This document shows, piece after piece, positions 37,118 through 48,905 of a stretch of DNA of 64,000 bases. Within the stretch, counting starts at the first letter, position 1, and each line of letters starts with the position of its first letter. The position numbers were made by a program, and so were the translations under genes. The DNA is from Coffea arabica. Its lineage: Eukaryota > Streptophyta > Magnoliopsida > Gentianales > Rubiaceae. Below the pieces are notes generated by a model. The model was not told the DNA's origin, searched no databases, and was given only the letters and a program-made list of their open reading frames with translations. Where the stretch lies: the NCBI RefSeq assembly GCF_036785885.1, contig NC_092316.1:51469001-51533000 (forward strand). Direction: 5' to 3'.

Positions 37118-37889
37118 GAGTGATGGATATCATAATTTAGTAGTGTTTTTGGGCCATTTTTTTTATTTATTGTTAATTTTAATACCAAAAAATAGAAAAC
37201 AAAGATCAGCAAAAATATTAGATTACATATAAAATTAACTCGTCAAAAAAATCACTAGTTCGACATTTAGTTATAATAGAAATCTAGAGCCAATAGTGGT
37301 AGTTTTACAGTTTTATTGGCGAAAAATTTTAAAAAAAGGAATAAGAAGGAAAAAGAATGAAAAAATAATTTTAAAACTCATTCTAAGTATAAGCATACCA
37401 AATAAGAGAATTTCATTAAAATATTTAAGGGTAAAGTTGCCATTTTAAATGGCAAGGGAGGTATGTGTAATTTTTCAAATCTCAAGAGAGCTCAGTGAAA
37501 TTGTTAGAAATCTCAGGGGAGGTTTTTGAAATTATTCCTAAAAGGAAAGTAGTTTGAGAAATTTAAAATTAAAAATTAAAAAAAAAAAGCAATGGAGATG
37601 CAGGGTATGAAAGGAAAATAAGCAAATTGTCAATTATGTAGTTAGCAACTACCTTATTTATATAAATTGCTTTCTCAAACAGATTTATGGCTTTAGAAGG
37701 AGAGTAGTTTGAGAGACCAAAATCAACAACTTTTGAATATATCTTAGTAGAAAATAAGCAAATTACCAATTGTGTACCTAGTAGCTACCTTATTTTTATG
37801 AAATGTTTTCTCCAAAAGATTTACGACTTTAAAAGGAAAGTAGCTTGAGAAATTTAAAATGTAAAATTTAAAATTAAAACAAAAAGCAA

Positions 37890-37962
37890 TGGAGATGCGG
37901 GGTATCGATCCCCATACCTCTCGCATGCTAAGCGAGCGCTCTACCATCTGAGCTACATCCCC
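37890..37962 (-). tRNA. tRNA-Ala (AGC), copy 3
   Basis: Identical to copy 2, including the T-stem U-G pair and flanks, which supports a recent unit duplication. Confidence 0.95.
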
Positions 37963-38718
37963 GAGTGATGGATATCATAATTTAGTAGTGTTTTTGGGCC
38001 ATTTTTTTTATTTATTGTTAATTTTAATACCAAAAAATAGAAAACAAAGATCAGCAAAAATATTGGATTACATATAAAATTAACTCGTCAAAAAAATCAC
38101 TAGTTCGACATTTAGTTATAATAGAAATCTAGAGCCAATAGTGGTAGTTTTACAGTTTTATTGGCGAAAAATTTTAAAAAAAGGAATAAGAAGGAAAAAG
38201 AATGAAAAAATAATTTTAAAACTCATTCTAAGTATAAGCATACCAAATAAGAGAATTTCATTAAAATATTTAAGGGTAAAGTTGCCATTTTAAATGGCAA
38301 GGGAGGTATGTGTAATTTTTCAAATCTCAAGAGAGCTCAGTGAAATTGTTAGAAATCTCAGGGGAGGTTTTTGAAATTATTCCTAAAAGGAAAGTAGTTT
38401 GAGAAATTTAAAAGTAAAAATTAAAAAAAAAGCAATGGAGATGCGGGGTATGGAAGGAAAATAAGCAAATTGTCAATTATGTAGTTAGTAACTACCTTAT
38501 TTATATAAAGTGCTTTCTCAAAAAGATTTATGGCTTTAGAAGGAGAGTAGTTTGAGAGACCAAAATCAACAACTTTTGAATATAACTTAGTAGAAAATAA
38601 GCAAATTACCAATTGTGTACCTAGTAGCTACTTTATTTTTATGAAATGTTTTCTCAAAAAGATTTACGACTTTAAAAGGAAAGTAGCTAGAGAAATTTAA
38701 AATTAAAACAAAAAGCAA

Positions 38719-38791
38719 TGGAGATGCGGGGTATCGATCCCCGTACCTCTCGAATGCTAAGCGAGCGCTCTACCATCTGAGCTACATCCCC
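38719..38791 (-). tRNA. tRNA-Ala (AGC), copy 4, anticodon-stem mismatch
   Basis: Anticodon AGC is intact, but the base pair next to the anticodon loop (31-39) is C-U where the other copies have C-G. It may fold less well. A TTTTT terminator is present. Confidence 0.88.
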
Positions 38792-39550
38792 AAGTGATGG
38801 ATATCATAATTTAGTAGTGTTTTTGGGCCATTTTTTTTATTTATTGTTAATTTTAATACCAAAAAATAGAAAACAAAGATCAGCAAAAATATTGGATTAC
38901 ATATAAAATTAACTCGTCAAAAAAATCACTAGTTTGACATTTAGTTATAATAGAAATCTAGAGGCAATAGTGGTAGTTTTACAGTTTTATGGGCGAAAAA
39001 TTTTAAAAAAGGAATAAGAAGGAAAAAGAATGAAAAAATAATTTTAAAACTCATTCTAAGTATAAGCATACCAAATAAGAGAATTTCATTAAAATATTTA
39101 AGGGTAAAGTTGCCATTTTAAATGACAAGGGAGGTGTGTGTAATTTTTCAAATCTCAAGAGAGCTCAGTGAAATTGTTAGAAATCTCAGGGGAGGTTTTT
39201 GAAATTATTCCTAAAAGGAAAGTAGTTTGAGAAATTTAAAATTAAAAATAAAAAAAAAAAAAAGCAATGGAGATGCAGGGTATGGAAGGAAAATAAGCAA
39301 ATTGTCAATTATGTAGTTAGTAACTACCTTATTTATATAAAGTGCTTTCTGAAAAAGATTTATGGCTTTAGGAGGAGAGTAGTTTGAGAGACCAAAATCA
39401 ACAACTTTTGAATATATCTTAGTAGAAAATAAGCAAATTACCAATTGTGTACCTAGTAGCTACCTTATTTTTATGAAATGTTTTCTCAAAAAGATTTACG
39501 ACTTTAAAAGGAAAGTAGATTGAGAAATTTAAAATTAAAACAAAAAGCAA

Positions 39551-39623
39551 TGGAGATGCGGGGTATCGATCCCCGTACCTCTCGCATGCTAAGCGAGCGC
39601 TCTACCATCTGAGCTACATCCCC
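39551..39623 (-). tRNA. tRNA-Ala (AGC), copy 5
   Basis: All stems fully paired as in the consensus. A TTTTT terminator follows. Confidence 0.95.
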
Positions 39624-40382
39624 AAGTGATGGATATCATAATTTAGTAGTGTTTTTGGGCCATTTCTTTTTTTATTTATTGTTAATTTTAATACCAAAAA
39701 ATAGAAAACAAAGATCAGCAAAAATATTGGATTACATATAAAATTAACTCGTCAAAAAAATCACTAGTTCGACATTTAGTTATAATAGAAATCTAGAGGC
39801 AATTGTGGTAGTTTTACAGTTTTATGGGCAAAAAATTTTAAAAAAGGAATAAGAAGGAAAAAGAATGAAAAAATAATTTTAAAACTCATTCTAAGTATAA
39901 GCATACCAAATAAGAGAATTTCATTAAAATATTTAAGGGTAAAATTGTCATTTTAAATGACAAGGGAGGTATGTGTAATTTTTCAAATCTCAAGAGAGGT
40001 CAGTGAAATTGTTAGAAATCTCAAGGGAGGTTTTTGAAATTATTCCTAAAAGGAAAGTAGTTTGAGAAATTTAAAATTAAAAATTAAAAAAAAAAGCAAT
40101 GGAGATGTGGGGTATGGAAGGAAAATAAGCAAATTGTCAATTATGTAGTTAGTAACTACCTTATTTATATAAAGTGCTTTCTCAAAAAGATTTATGGCTT
40201 TAGAAGGAGAGTAGTTTGAGAGACCAAAATCAACAACTTTTGAATATATCTTAGTAGAAAATAAGCAAATTACCAATTGTGTACCTAGTAGCTACCTAAT
40301 TTTTATGAAATGTTTTCTCAAAAAGATTTACAACTTTAAAAGGAAAGTAGCTAGAGAAATTTAAAATTAAAACAAAAAGCAA

Positions 40383-40455
40383 TGGAGATGCGGGGTATCG
40401 ATCCCCGTACCTCTCGCATGCTAAGCGAGCGCTCTACCATCTGAGCTACATCCCC
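40383..40455 (-). tRNA. tRNA-Ala (AGC), copy 6
   Basis: Consensus sequence, the same as copy 5. A TTTTT terminator follows. Confidence 0.95.
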
Positions 40456-41211
40456 AAGTGATGGATATCATAATTTAGTAGTGTTTTTGGGCCATTTCTT
40501 TTTATTTATTATTAATTTTAATACCAAAAAATAGAAAACAAAGATCAGCAAAAATATTGTATTACATATAAAATTAACTCGTCAAAAAAATCACTAGTTC
40601 GACATTTAGTTATAATAGAAATCTAGAGGCAATGGTGGTAGTTTTACAGTTTTATTGGCGAAATTTTTTTAAAAAGGAATAAGAAGGAAAAAGAATGAAA
40701 AAATAATTTTAAAACTCATTCTAAGTATAAGCATACCAAATAAGAGAATTTCATTAAAATATTTAAGGGTAAAATTGCCATTTTAAATGACAAGGGAGGT
40801 GTGTGTAATTTTTCAAATCTCAAGAGAGCTCAGTGAAATTGTTAGAAATCTCAGGGGAGGTTTTTGAAATTATTCCTAAAAGGAAAGTAGTTTGAGAAAT
40901 TTAAAATTAAAAATTTAAATAAAAAAGCAATGGAGATGTGGGGTATGGAAGGAAAATAAGCAAATTATCAATTATGTAGTTGGTAACTACTTTATTTATA
41001 TAAAGTGTTTTACTAAAATGATTTATGGCTTTAGAAGGTGAGTACTTTGAGAGACCAAAATCAACAACTTTTGAATATATCTTAGTAGAAAATAAGCAAA
41101 TTACCAATTGTGTAGTTTGTAGTTACCTTATTTATATGAAGTATTATCTCAAAAAGATTTACGGCTTTAAAAGGAAATTAGTTTGAGAAATTAAAAATTA
41201 AAAAATAAAAG

Positions 41212-41284
41212 TGGAGATGCGGGGTATCGATCCCCGTACCTCTCGCATGCTAAGCGAGCGCTCTACCATCTGAGCTACATCCCC
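41212..41284 (-). tRNA. tRNA-Ala (AGC), copy 7
   Basis: Consensus sequence but different flanks: TTTT then TTTTTT downstream, and upstream sequence unrelated to that of the other units. It is the array's outermost, possibly founding, copy. Confidence 0.95.
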
Positions 41285-41705
41285 GTATGATTGCTCTGGA
41301 AAACCAATCTTCTATATTGTTTTTAGTTAGGTTTTGCCCGGTTAGCTCCATCTCATATTCTCTGCTCCGATACTTTCCATCTAAACCTCAGTACCACCAA
41401 TTCATGGCAGTTTTGTCTCTCCCATGTATATTAAGGTACCAACCCTTCTACTGAATCCTTGTTCATGTCAGTACTAGAATTTTTTCTGCCAACATCATAA
41501 GATGACGATGATGATGATGAATTGCACTTTACAAGTTTAGACATTTGTTGCTTCCAAAAAGAAAAAAACAATCCAAATCTGGAGTGGGTTTATCGAGCAA
41601 AATGAGAATAACGAAGCAAAAATGGCAAACAAAATGGATCCCAATTTGCTGTTCAATATGACATTGGTCTTGACTCTTGACACTATAAAACAATCTGAAA
41701 AATGA

Positions 41706-41760
<55 letters not shown>

Positions 41761-41773
41761 TATATGTGGGTGG

Positions 41774-41816
<43 letters not shown>

Positions 41817-42731
41817 GTAAAGACATTGATCTGGACAAACGAGAAGCACGCTTCGCTATTCAGGGCTTCATGTAAGATATAACATTTTAAAATACCATTG
41901 GTTGTGGTAATACTGAGTCAAGGAATAAGTTGTGCTTAATGAAACTCGTACTAATTATGAGTACATTAGTTAAAGGGCTTATCCTATTGGAAAGTTTCAA
42001 TGCAACAGATTATGTTGGATTTCATTATGCAGGTATATGCTTTGATTGTGCTTGTAGCCGTTAGTTGTGCAATGCTGTTTCAGTTATGGCCAGCCCTTAT
42101 TGTTCCCTTTTTTTTTTTTTAACTGTTGTGAGAATTGTTAGATGTGAATCTTGATTTTGATTTCTACAACATTGCTGAGATGTTGGTCTGGATCTTGGCT
42201 TGGTATTGATCATCTTGTCAGTTTCTGGCAATGTAACCAAGTAGGATCAGTCTGTCATTGTTGCTGGCCCCTGTTGCTTTCTTTTTGAATATTGGAACTG
42301 AAATTGGGAAGGGGAAGAAGAAAAGAGTTGGCTTAATAACATACAAAAATATTATCAGTGCCATCACGACCTTTGTTCATTTTGGACAGGTTATAGTTTC
42401 ATGTTTTTTGGATCTGTACATCAGTTAATTCAATATAGATTGATGCATCAGATTAATTGTCCCTTGGTACATTTTTGTGCACATGAAATGGAGTTATAGT
42501 TTTCGAATGAAATTGAATGATTCAAATGCATTTTCTGAGGCTCCGATTGAAAATGATATGCAAATTCACTAAGATTATTCTTACCAGAACGGGATGAATG
42601 ATACAGTATTACTGAACTGATAACTCAAATCGCAATGATAAATTATACATTCAGCTAGTACTCTCTCTCTCTCTCTCGTACACACACATTCACATGGAGA
42701 GGCAGTGGAGAAGGTTCATCCTGAATAGCTT
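41285..42731. other. Intergenic with compound microsatellite
   Basis: (TA)n at about 41707-41766, then (TG)n, then (GA)n to about 41815. (CT)n at about 42661-42677, just beyond the end of the NPF gene. No gene seen; the 3' untranslated region of the NPF gene lies at its right end. Confidence 0.6.
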
Positions 42732-45421
42732 TCATGAGTGGGATAATTGCAGTTCAGATGAGTTAACTCTTATTTGAATCTCCTCTTGATCTCCAGGCCT
42801 AGTTGACTGATACTTGTAACGGCTGGCCCAAAAGAGATAATGCAGAAAATTTAACCCACTTAATATGCACATCAACCAGTAAAATCGGTCAAGGTGATAA
42901 TGGTTCAAGTTACTTCCATAAAGCCATGGCGTGTGCCTAAAGCTGCTCGTAACTTTGTTGACAATTGATACAAGTACCGAGCTGAAATAATAACCTATGG
43001 CCAGTGAGGTCCAGGAGAGAGCTGTTGCTAATGACTTCATGCTAAATGGGGCCTCTGTGAAAAAGAAATCCATCATGCCAGCCAAGCTGAAAAGATCAGC
43101 TGATCCTAAAAACATATATTGCAATGCCACCCAAAGGAATGTGATTGGAAGAGGTTCTGTTGAATTTATCATGCCGGATTGCATTGCCACCTTCTTTCGC
43201 TTCATTTCCACTAATGCCGCAACAGCCATGGCCACAATTGAGAAAACTAAGCCAGTTCCAATTCGCTGTAAATGTGTGATTCCCATTTCTGTCCCGGTAG
43301 CCTTCCTAGCAAGTGGGATAATGATGTGATTGTAGATTGGTGCAAGTATCATGATGAAAATTACTGGGAAAACTGGAAGGGAAGCCGGTGGAACTGTGAA
43401 CGAGCCAATCCTAGTGTCCATGGTTGCTGCTTGTTGGACTGAAAAGGTAGACAGCTGAGCAAGGCAGCAGTTCAGCATCATGGTGGATGCAAAAATCGGC
43501 AAAATCTTAAGGACAATCTTCACTTCTTCTACTTCTTTGATGGTGCATTGTAGCGGTTGATGGAAAGGCCTTCCAATTGCCGCTTTATTTAGGAGCCTCA
43601 GGTCTTCTGATGTTGTGTGAGTCTCTGCTCCATTTTTGCCATTTTTCTTTTCCAGGCCGGTTTCAGTTGTGTAGGTTGAGGTTGTGCTCATGCTCATGAT
43701 TGCATTCCTGGAAGTTGTTGAAGTGCAACATGTACAAACAGCTCCAGCCAAAACCTGGTGAAATATTAGTATGGATCTTCCTTGTTAGACATTGGCTAAT
43801 AAAAAGTACAGAAACTGTAATTCTAGAGAAAAGCTATACCTTGAAAATGGTTGTAATAGGGCTTCCAGTTGGAATTTTGATCCTGTAAGTAGAAGAACCA
43901 AGTAGGAAGATTGGAATTGTAACAAGTATTATACCAGATGAGATACCAAAGCCCCACTGCCAACCTTTATTGTCTTCAATCCACACCATAAATGTTACTG
44001 CAATTAATCCACCACAGGACAGGCAGAAGACGTAGTAATTGAAGAATGTCGACCTCTGCTTCCTTCCACGTGTGGTGTCCTCATCAAACTGCTCAGCTCC
44101 ATGTGGAGGAAGGGAACCTTTAATTCCTCCAACACCCAACGCAACCAGGTAGAGGCCTGCAAACAATATTGCTGCTTTCCCAGCATCAACTTGCTGGCAT
44201 GAAGTGTTTCTGTTAATTGGTGTGCAAGCTGATGGTGTCAGTGAAGGTATGTGAGCTTGCACTGTGAGCATTAGCAGGCCCTGTTTCCAAGGTTTGCAAT
44301 CAGTCAAAGCAAGAATACAAGGTCATAACCATGACTCATGGTGTCTATCTATCCTATGGTAAAAGTCTCCCTTAGAAAGCTTCCTTTAGTCAAAATGGAA
44401 TCATGTTAACCCTTATAAAAGAACTGCTACCCAATGAGCTATTATTGTTACAGAGAAGTGTTTATGTCTCCATTAAGTGAACTCCCTCTGTTTGAGTTCT
44501 GTATAACTTTTGTACTATGAGGGGCTTAAAGTTGCTTACATGGACATTTTGAGCTTGCTAGATTCACTCTCTTCAAAATCACTCATTCTTCTAAAGATCA
44601 AAAGATACTCCACCAATGAATCGTATTTGCATTTTGCCTATTTGATAACAGGTGCTTCAATGGTAAACCTCACCACTGCAAGCTGTGAAATTTATGCTAA
44701 ACCATAGTTCTATTGATTGATTACTATTGAAGTTATTGACCATAAGACACAAGTCTGACATGCTTGTTTTGGACCATTTATTGGCTAAAGAGCAGTTCAT
44801 TATTTGACAGATATTCAACTACATTGTGTGTCATGTAAGTGAGTTGACTAAATAAATGTGGAATCTAAGGACAGTTCTTACCAGGAACTCAATTGTTGCG
44901 CTTATGAGATAGATGCAATAGGTGGTGAAGAAGGCATCAGATAAAAAGCCTCCAAGAAGAGCAAGGAGAAATGCAGTGCCCATGAAGTTAGTTACCATGT
45001 TCGCTGAATTAGATGGAGAGTAATGCATGAATTTTGACAAGTAAAGCACTAGGTTGCTTGCATTTGCCAGGTATGCAAGATTCTCCAGTATCTCGACAAC
45101 TAAAATTGCAAGCGGAGAAAATCAAGTAAGTATTTGTTGTGGCATTTCTCTGGTTGTTAAAAGTGAACAAAGATGCAGAGGGATTATCATATCAAAGAAT
45201 TCTATCTTCTACTTTTGTGTTGAACTTCTCTAGCAAACATCATAGCAGTATATTTACTACTGGTAAATATATACCTTGAAACATAGATATTCAAACTAAC
45301 CTAAGACAAAGGATGCAGCAACCATGCCACCATGCTGGCCTCTCAGGGCTGGTCTGTTTCGCCAATCTACATAGCCTTCCCATTTGTCTGAATAGTGTCT
45401 TTCCTCCTGCATTTGTGGCAT
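42732..45421 (-). CDS. NRT1/PTR family (NPF) transporter, NPF4 type
   Basis: Four exons, 45421-45301, 45099-44882, 44280-43840 and 43754-42732, all with GT..AG introns and joining in frame to about 600 aa, the family's usual length. NPF proteins are proton-coupled membrane transporters with 12 transmembrane helices. NPF4.6 (AIT1/NRT1.2) of Arabidopsis moves nitrate and abscisic acid. Seen: WEGYVDWRNRPALRGQHGG at the N-terminus, then HGGMVAASFVLVVEILEN, the PTR2-type GLYLVALGVGGIKG and HGAEQFDEDTTRGRKQRS, the long loop between helices 6 and 7 (exon 4 start), and a C-terminal half ending FLHYLFWASRYKYQS. The TM1 motif is EILEN, not the ExxE[K/R] of most NPFs; I recall NPF4.6 having the same variant. 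Start: ATG at 45421, with a second in-frame ATG at 45412; a tiny upstream exon cannot be excluded. Substrate not predictable. Confidence 0.9.
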
Positions 45422-46205
45422 GAAAAGATCATCAAACAGGGCTCTCAATTGGATGGAGAAGAATCAAAGTTATAATGCGAAACACAAATTAAAGTATCAG
45501 AAACAGTGTGCACCATTGTTGTTGACAGTGTATGCTTATCTGATTGCAGGAGACCTGATCAAACACCTTTACTGTTTTGGTAGGAGTTACTCTGCAATTG
45601 CATTTATATACTGCAAGGATTTTGTATTTTTTTGTTTGTGTGTGTGTGTGTTGGGGGGGGGGGGTCCAGCCGAAGAAAATTCTGGATTCTTTGCTGTTAA
45701 GATTTATTCTTGGATGTTTTGACAAATGTTAGCGTTTGGAGGTGGCATAATTAAACCAAACTTCCTAATAGTAGTTTTTTCCTATTTCTAAATTAAAAGA
45801 ATAGTCAAATTTTAGTGGTTTATTTGTCTAAGGTATAGAATAATTATTTGGTACTTTTATGTCTTAGTAGTTTCCTATTTACCAAGTACTGTGTGCTATA
45901 TATGGGTGTCTAGTTATTTATTTCAGTTGAGAAGAGAGAGGAAAATTAAAGAGAGTTGCGGTTGTAGTAAAGGCAATTATGTTTAGAATTTATGCCGATC
46001 TCTATATGAAAGTCGGATGTGCTTATTATATGTGTGATTGATTGATAATAAACTCCTTTTCTCCCACATATTTTTGTTTGTGTCAAGTATGGTTCCGCGT
46101 AGCTACGTATATTTAGGTGCTGACATTGGATATCAAGTGGTGTTTGTGTTTTGAGAGTTCAGAAGAAAGAGAGGGGGTCTAGAGCCATTGTTACTTGTTT
46201 ATTGC
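45422..46205. other. Region upstream of the NPF gene
   Basis: Presumed promoter and leader of the NPF gene (minus strand). Contains a (TG)n then G-run at about 45635-45665. No TATA box I can assign with confidence and no other gene. Confidence 0.4.
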
Positions 46206-46215
46206 AAGATAGGCA

Positions 46216-46440
46216 TGACATTTGTTAGGATCCAAGCGCAGAATACATAACTATTGAGATATCAAGTACACAACAATTTAATAGCAAACAAGTCACAAGT
46301 ATGAAAGATAAACGACACATAATATTTAACGTGGTTCGGCTCCACCATTGAGCCTACGTCTACGGAGAGAAACTCGTTCTTTATTATGAGTGGAAAACCT
46401 ATATAAGAATACAATTTGAAGATCTAAAAAATAACCCTTA
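46216..46440 (+). repeat. LTR-like remnant
   Basis: 'tgttaggatccaagcg' near 46217 and 'acgtggttcggctcc...cctacgtctacggagagaaac...tttattatgag' further on are phrases common in plant Copia LTRs. Truncated, with no coding part beside it. Confidence 0.4.
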
Positions 46441-46443
46441 TCG

Positions 46444-46653
46444 GGCTGGTGTTTAAACGGGTGGAATCGTATCATGAATGAGTTTACTCTTAGCTGGTTG
46501 TCTACATAAGTGCCATGATATGATGCTTGACTACCTGTATAAGCATCAGGTTGGTGTTTAAACAGGTGGAATCGTAGTATAGATGAGTTTACTCTTAGCT
46601 GGTTGCCCACCTAAGCACCATGATATGATGCTTGACTTGCATGCATAAGCATT
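46444..46653 (+). repeat. Two tandem copies of a 105-bp unit
   Basis: 46444-46548 and 46549-46653 share 'tggtgtttaaac.ggtggaatcgta' and 'gagtttactcttagctggttg' with about 15% divergence. Confidence 0.8.
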
Positions 46654-48649
46654 TGCTGGTGGACAACATGAGATGACATGAAACATTATGTGCAGGCTGA
46701 TGATCAACTAAGTTCATGATGCTTATATTCTAGTGATTTAGTGCTGTTTAATAGCTGCCTTTCCAGATGTAATTAGGTTAGTTTTAAAAGCTATGCATAA
46801 TGGAGTTCTAAGAATGCTATAACTGCCTTGTTTTTTTTGTCTATGATTGAAAAGAAAAAAATCAATTGTTCTTCAATATCTATCTTGTATATCCTGCTTG
46901 ACACCCTATTGCTCATGAACACTATTTTCTTCTTTGTTATATAGGTCTTTATTTTCTGGAATCATCAACTTCATTCATCAGAGGCCATATTCTCGAATCA
47001 TCGGAGGGTGATTACAAGTCATTGTCCAGTTCACATGGACTCTGTCCTTCAGCTTGTTACCATGGAGCTCTGAAATACATTATAGTTGTTTCTTCTTGCT
47101 GCTGGAACCATCTGGTTATGGCTTACTCATCAAGTGGTCTAATTGATTTTATCAGTTCCTATCTGGGCCATCCAGTGTTCTTGTTGCTTCGATAGGTCAG
47201 ATGTGCGGATACGTTTGCAATAGAATTTTGAAGTGCATGATGTTAGGAAATAGTAATAACTACAGCTACAGAAAATGGCTTTGGCGTGAAGATTCATTTC
47301 TTTAAGAAAATTTGCTCCCATTATTCTACTATCGGATTTGCAGGAATTCCTTTTAGGAATAACAAAGCCAACCAGAATTTCCACACAACAGTATGCAGAA
47401 ATTCTCCAAATAACGGTTTAGAGAATATTGTTTTGAACAAAGTAGAAGAAAGTAAAACCAAAAGTAAAAGTGAGTTTTCTGATATCTGGACACTCTTATT
47501 TATAATGTTTAGATACCCCAACAGAAATATCATGTCTTTTGGAAACGTATTTCTTCGTGAATAGGCACTTTTTAAAAATAAATGGACACTTAACGGTTGT
47601 ATGAGTTGTATCATTAGATACAACCCTAAAAGGAAATCGTTTAATTAAGAATAAATATTAAAATAAAATTAATTTTAATTAAAATTAATTGCGGTTCTTA
47701 AGTGCCCAAGTGCCAATCTTTTGAACATTAAATTTATATTTTAATTCAATAGTCAACGTGATAAATGCATGTCAAATTTCAAAGTTTTCCTCCAAAATTT
47801 CCCACCATCCAAATTCATTTGAATAGGTATGTACTTGACTATAAACATCTTCCATTCTTCACACACTTTCAATATGGGATTCATCACTAACTATTTCCAA
47901 CACATGATCTAATAGATCCTCAAGCTGAGTGATCATGACCCTTCAAAGTATGAAATCATATTTACAGATTTCTGTAGTTTTATTTAAACTTTTGATACAT
48001 TTTTTTCAAACATCTCTTGATTAGAACCATGGGACAGTTTTTTATTTGCTTTACTAGTGATGATCTGGGTGAGGCCAGGGTAAAGTTACCTGTCTTTTTC
48101 ATGTGATTCAGCAATTAGTAGCGGTTTCATTCGCTTTATGGATACACAAGTACACGTCTCCAAATCAATAGTGGTTTTTGTGCTTAGGAAATACATGTTG
48201 ATATTGATAACAAGGTAGGTAAAAAGTTGCCTTGGGTCAAACCTTTCTCCTGGGAATGATGCCCAATGCTTTTACTGATGTTTCTGATTATATGACTCGT
48301 TTGTTCTTTAAGATTTCTGCACTTTTTATTCCATCTCTGATCTAAACTCTATTATTACCGTGGAAGGAGGAATAGAACATTCAATCATTATACTGTAAAT
48401 ATAGATACTCCCTCTAGATTTAAGTGCAATGGTTGTGTGCTGGTATAATCATCACCTTCAATCAAGCTTGTTATGCTGCTGCTTCTCGAACTTTCCGTTT
48501 TGGTGCTGTATGACTGCTAATTAAGTGGTACTTGGGAGCTTCCTAAAGTTAAGCAAGGACCTAATCTACTTGATGATCTTTCTTTTTATTTCTAAACCCC
48601 GAAATATGCCACATAACTGCTTCTATAAGAAACTTCATTTTTTTCACAG
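46654..48649. other. Intergenic, no recognised gene
   Basis: Open frames at 47139-47384, 47286-47564 and 47321-47623 overlap on opposite strands and have no motifs I know. About 47270-47720 has the feel of an old, truncated transposable element, but I cannot name it. Confidence 0.35.
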
Positions 48650-48905
48650 CCTTTGGACGGATGGCCACCATCAAGCCATTAAGGCTTAATGGGGTGGGAG
48701 GCTAGATTTTAAACCTTGTCTCTCACCAATTATCACAGTATGTGGCTCTCCAAAAATTAAGATGGGCGTATAGTGCACCCGTTTGATTTGATGGTGGTTC
48801 AATCCCTATCGACCCCCCAAAAGTCCAGTTGGGTCCGCCCCTAGAATAGATTAGAGTAGGAGTAAGCGTAGAGTAGACTATTATCCACTGTTGAAAAAAA
48901 AAAGA
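48650..48905 (+). mobile_element. tRNA-derived SINE, copy 2
   Basis: Same body as the copy at 19515-19770 (gtgggaggctagattttaaacc, gtgcacccgtttga, gatggtggttcaat), ending in an A-tract at about 48893-48903. Confidence 0.6.

Larger units (their letters stand above)
36748..40946 (-). pseudogene. Six 16-nt tRNA-Ala 3'-end remnants alternating with full genes
   Basis: At 36748, 37593, 38436, 39268, 40100 and 40931 the units carry 'tggagatgc(a/g)gggtat' or close variants. These are the last 16 nt of the tRNA (acceptor 3' strand plus 3' half of the T-stem), after which tRNA sequence stops abruptly. The flank before each remnant is like that of a full gene ('aaaaagcaatgg'). The repeating unit is therefore a dimer in which one tRNA was cut before amplification. 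Confidence 0.85.
34953..41290 (-). repeat. Tandem array of seven tRNA-Ala units (about 830-850 bp each)
   Basis: Unit spacing measured from tRNA to tRNA is 846, 845, 829, 832, 832 and 829 bp. Each unit has two related halves. One ('agcaaattgtcaatt...gctttctcaaa...ggctttagaagg') ends near a truncated tRNA; the other ('agcaaattaccaatt...gttttctc...gactttaaaagg') ends at a complete tRNA. Units 2 and 3 are nearly identical, so amplification was stepwise and partly recent. A further shared piece ('ctcaggggaggtttttgaaatt') resembles an old dispersed repeat also seen near 18200. The last unit (41100-41290) is the most diverged and shortest. Confidence 0.93.

Noticed and set aside
36748-40946. tRNA 3'-end stubs as primer-binding sites of lost LTR elements
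   Set aside because: A primer site would begin with the complement of CCA before the discriminator base and sit beside an LTR end. Neither is seen, and the flank before the stub is that of the full tRNA gene.
34953-41290. Regular repeats that might suggest a CRISPR-like or satellite array
   Set aside because: The 0.83-0.85-kb unit contains a whole tRNA gene and this is a plant genome; a tandem tRNA array explains it.
41529-41849. Minus-strand frame with Ile-Tyr and Ser-Leu runs
   Set aside because: It translates the (TA)n-(TG)n-(GA)n microsatellite.
46326-46610. Minus-strand frame with a repeated LRVNS...RFHPFKHQPD peptide
   Set aside because: The peptide repeat comes from the 105-bp tandem DNA repeat; no other support.
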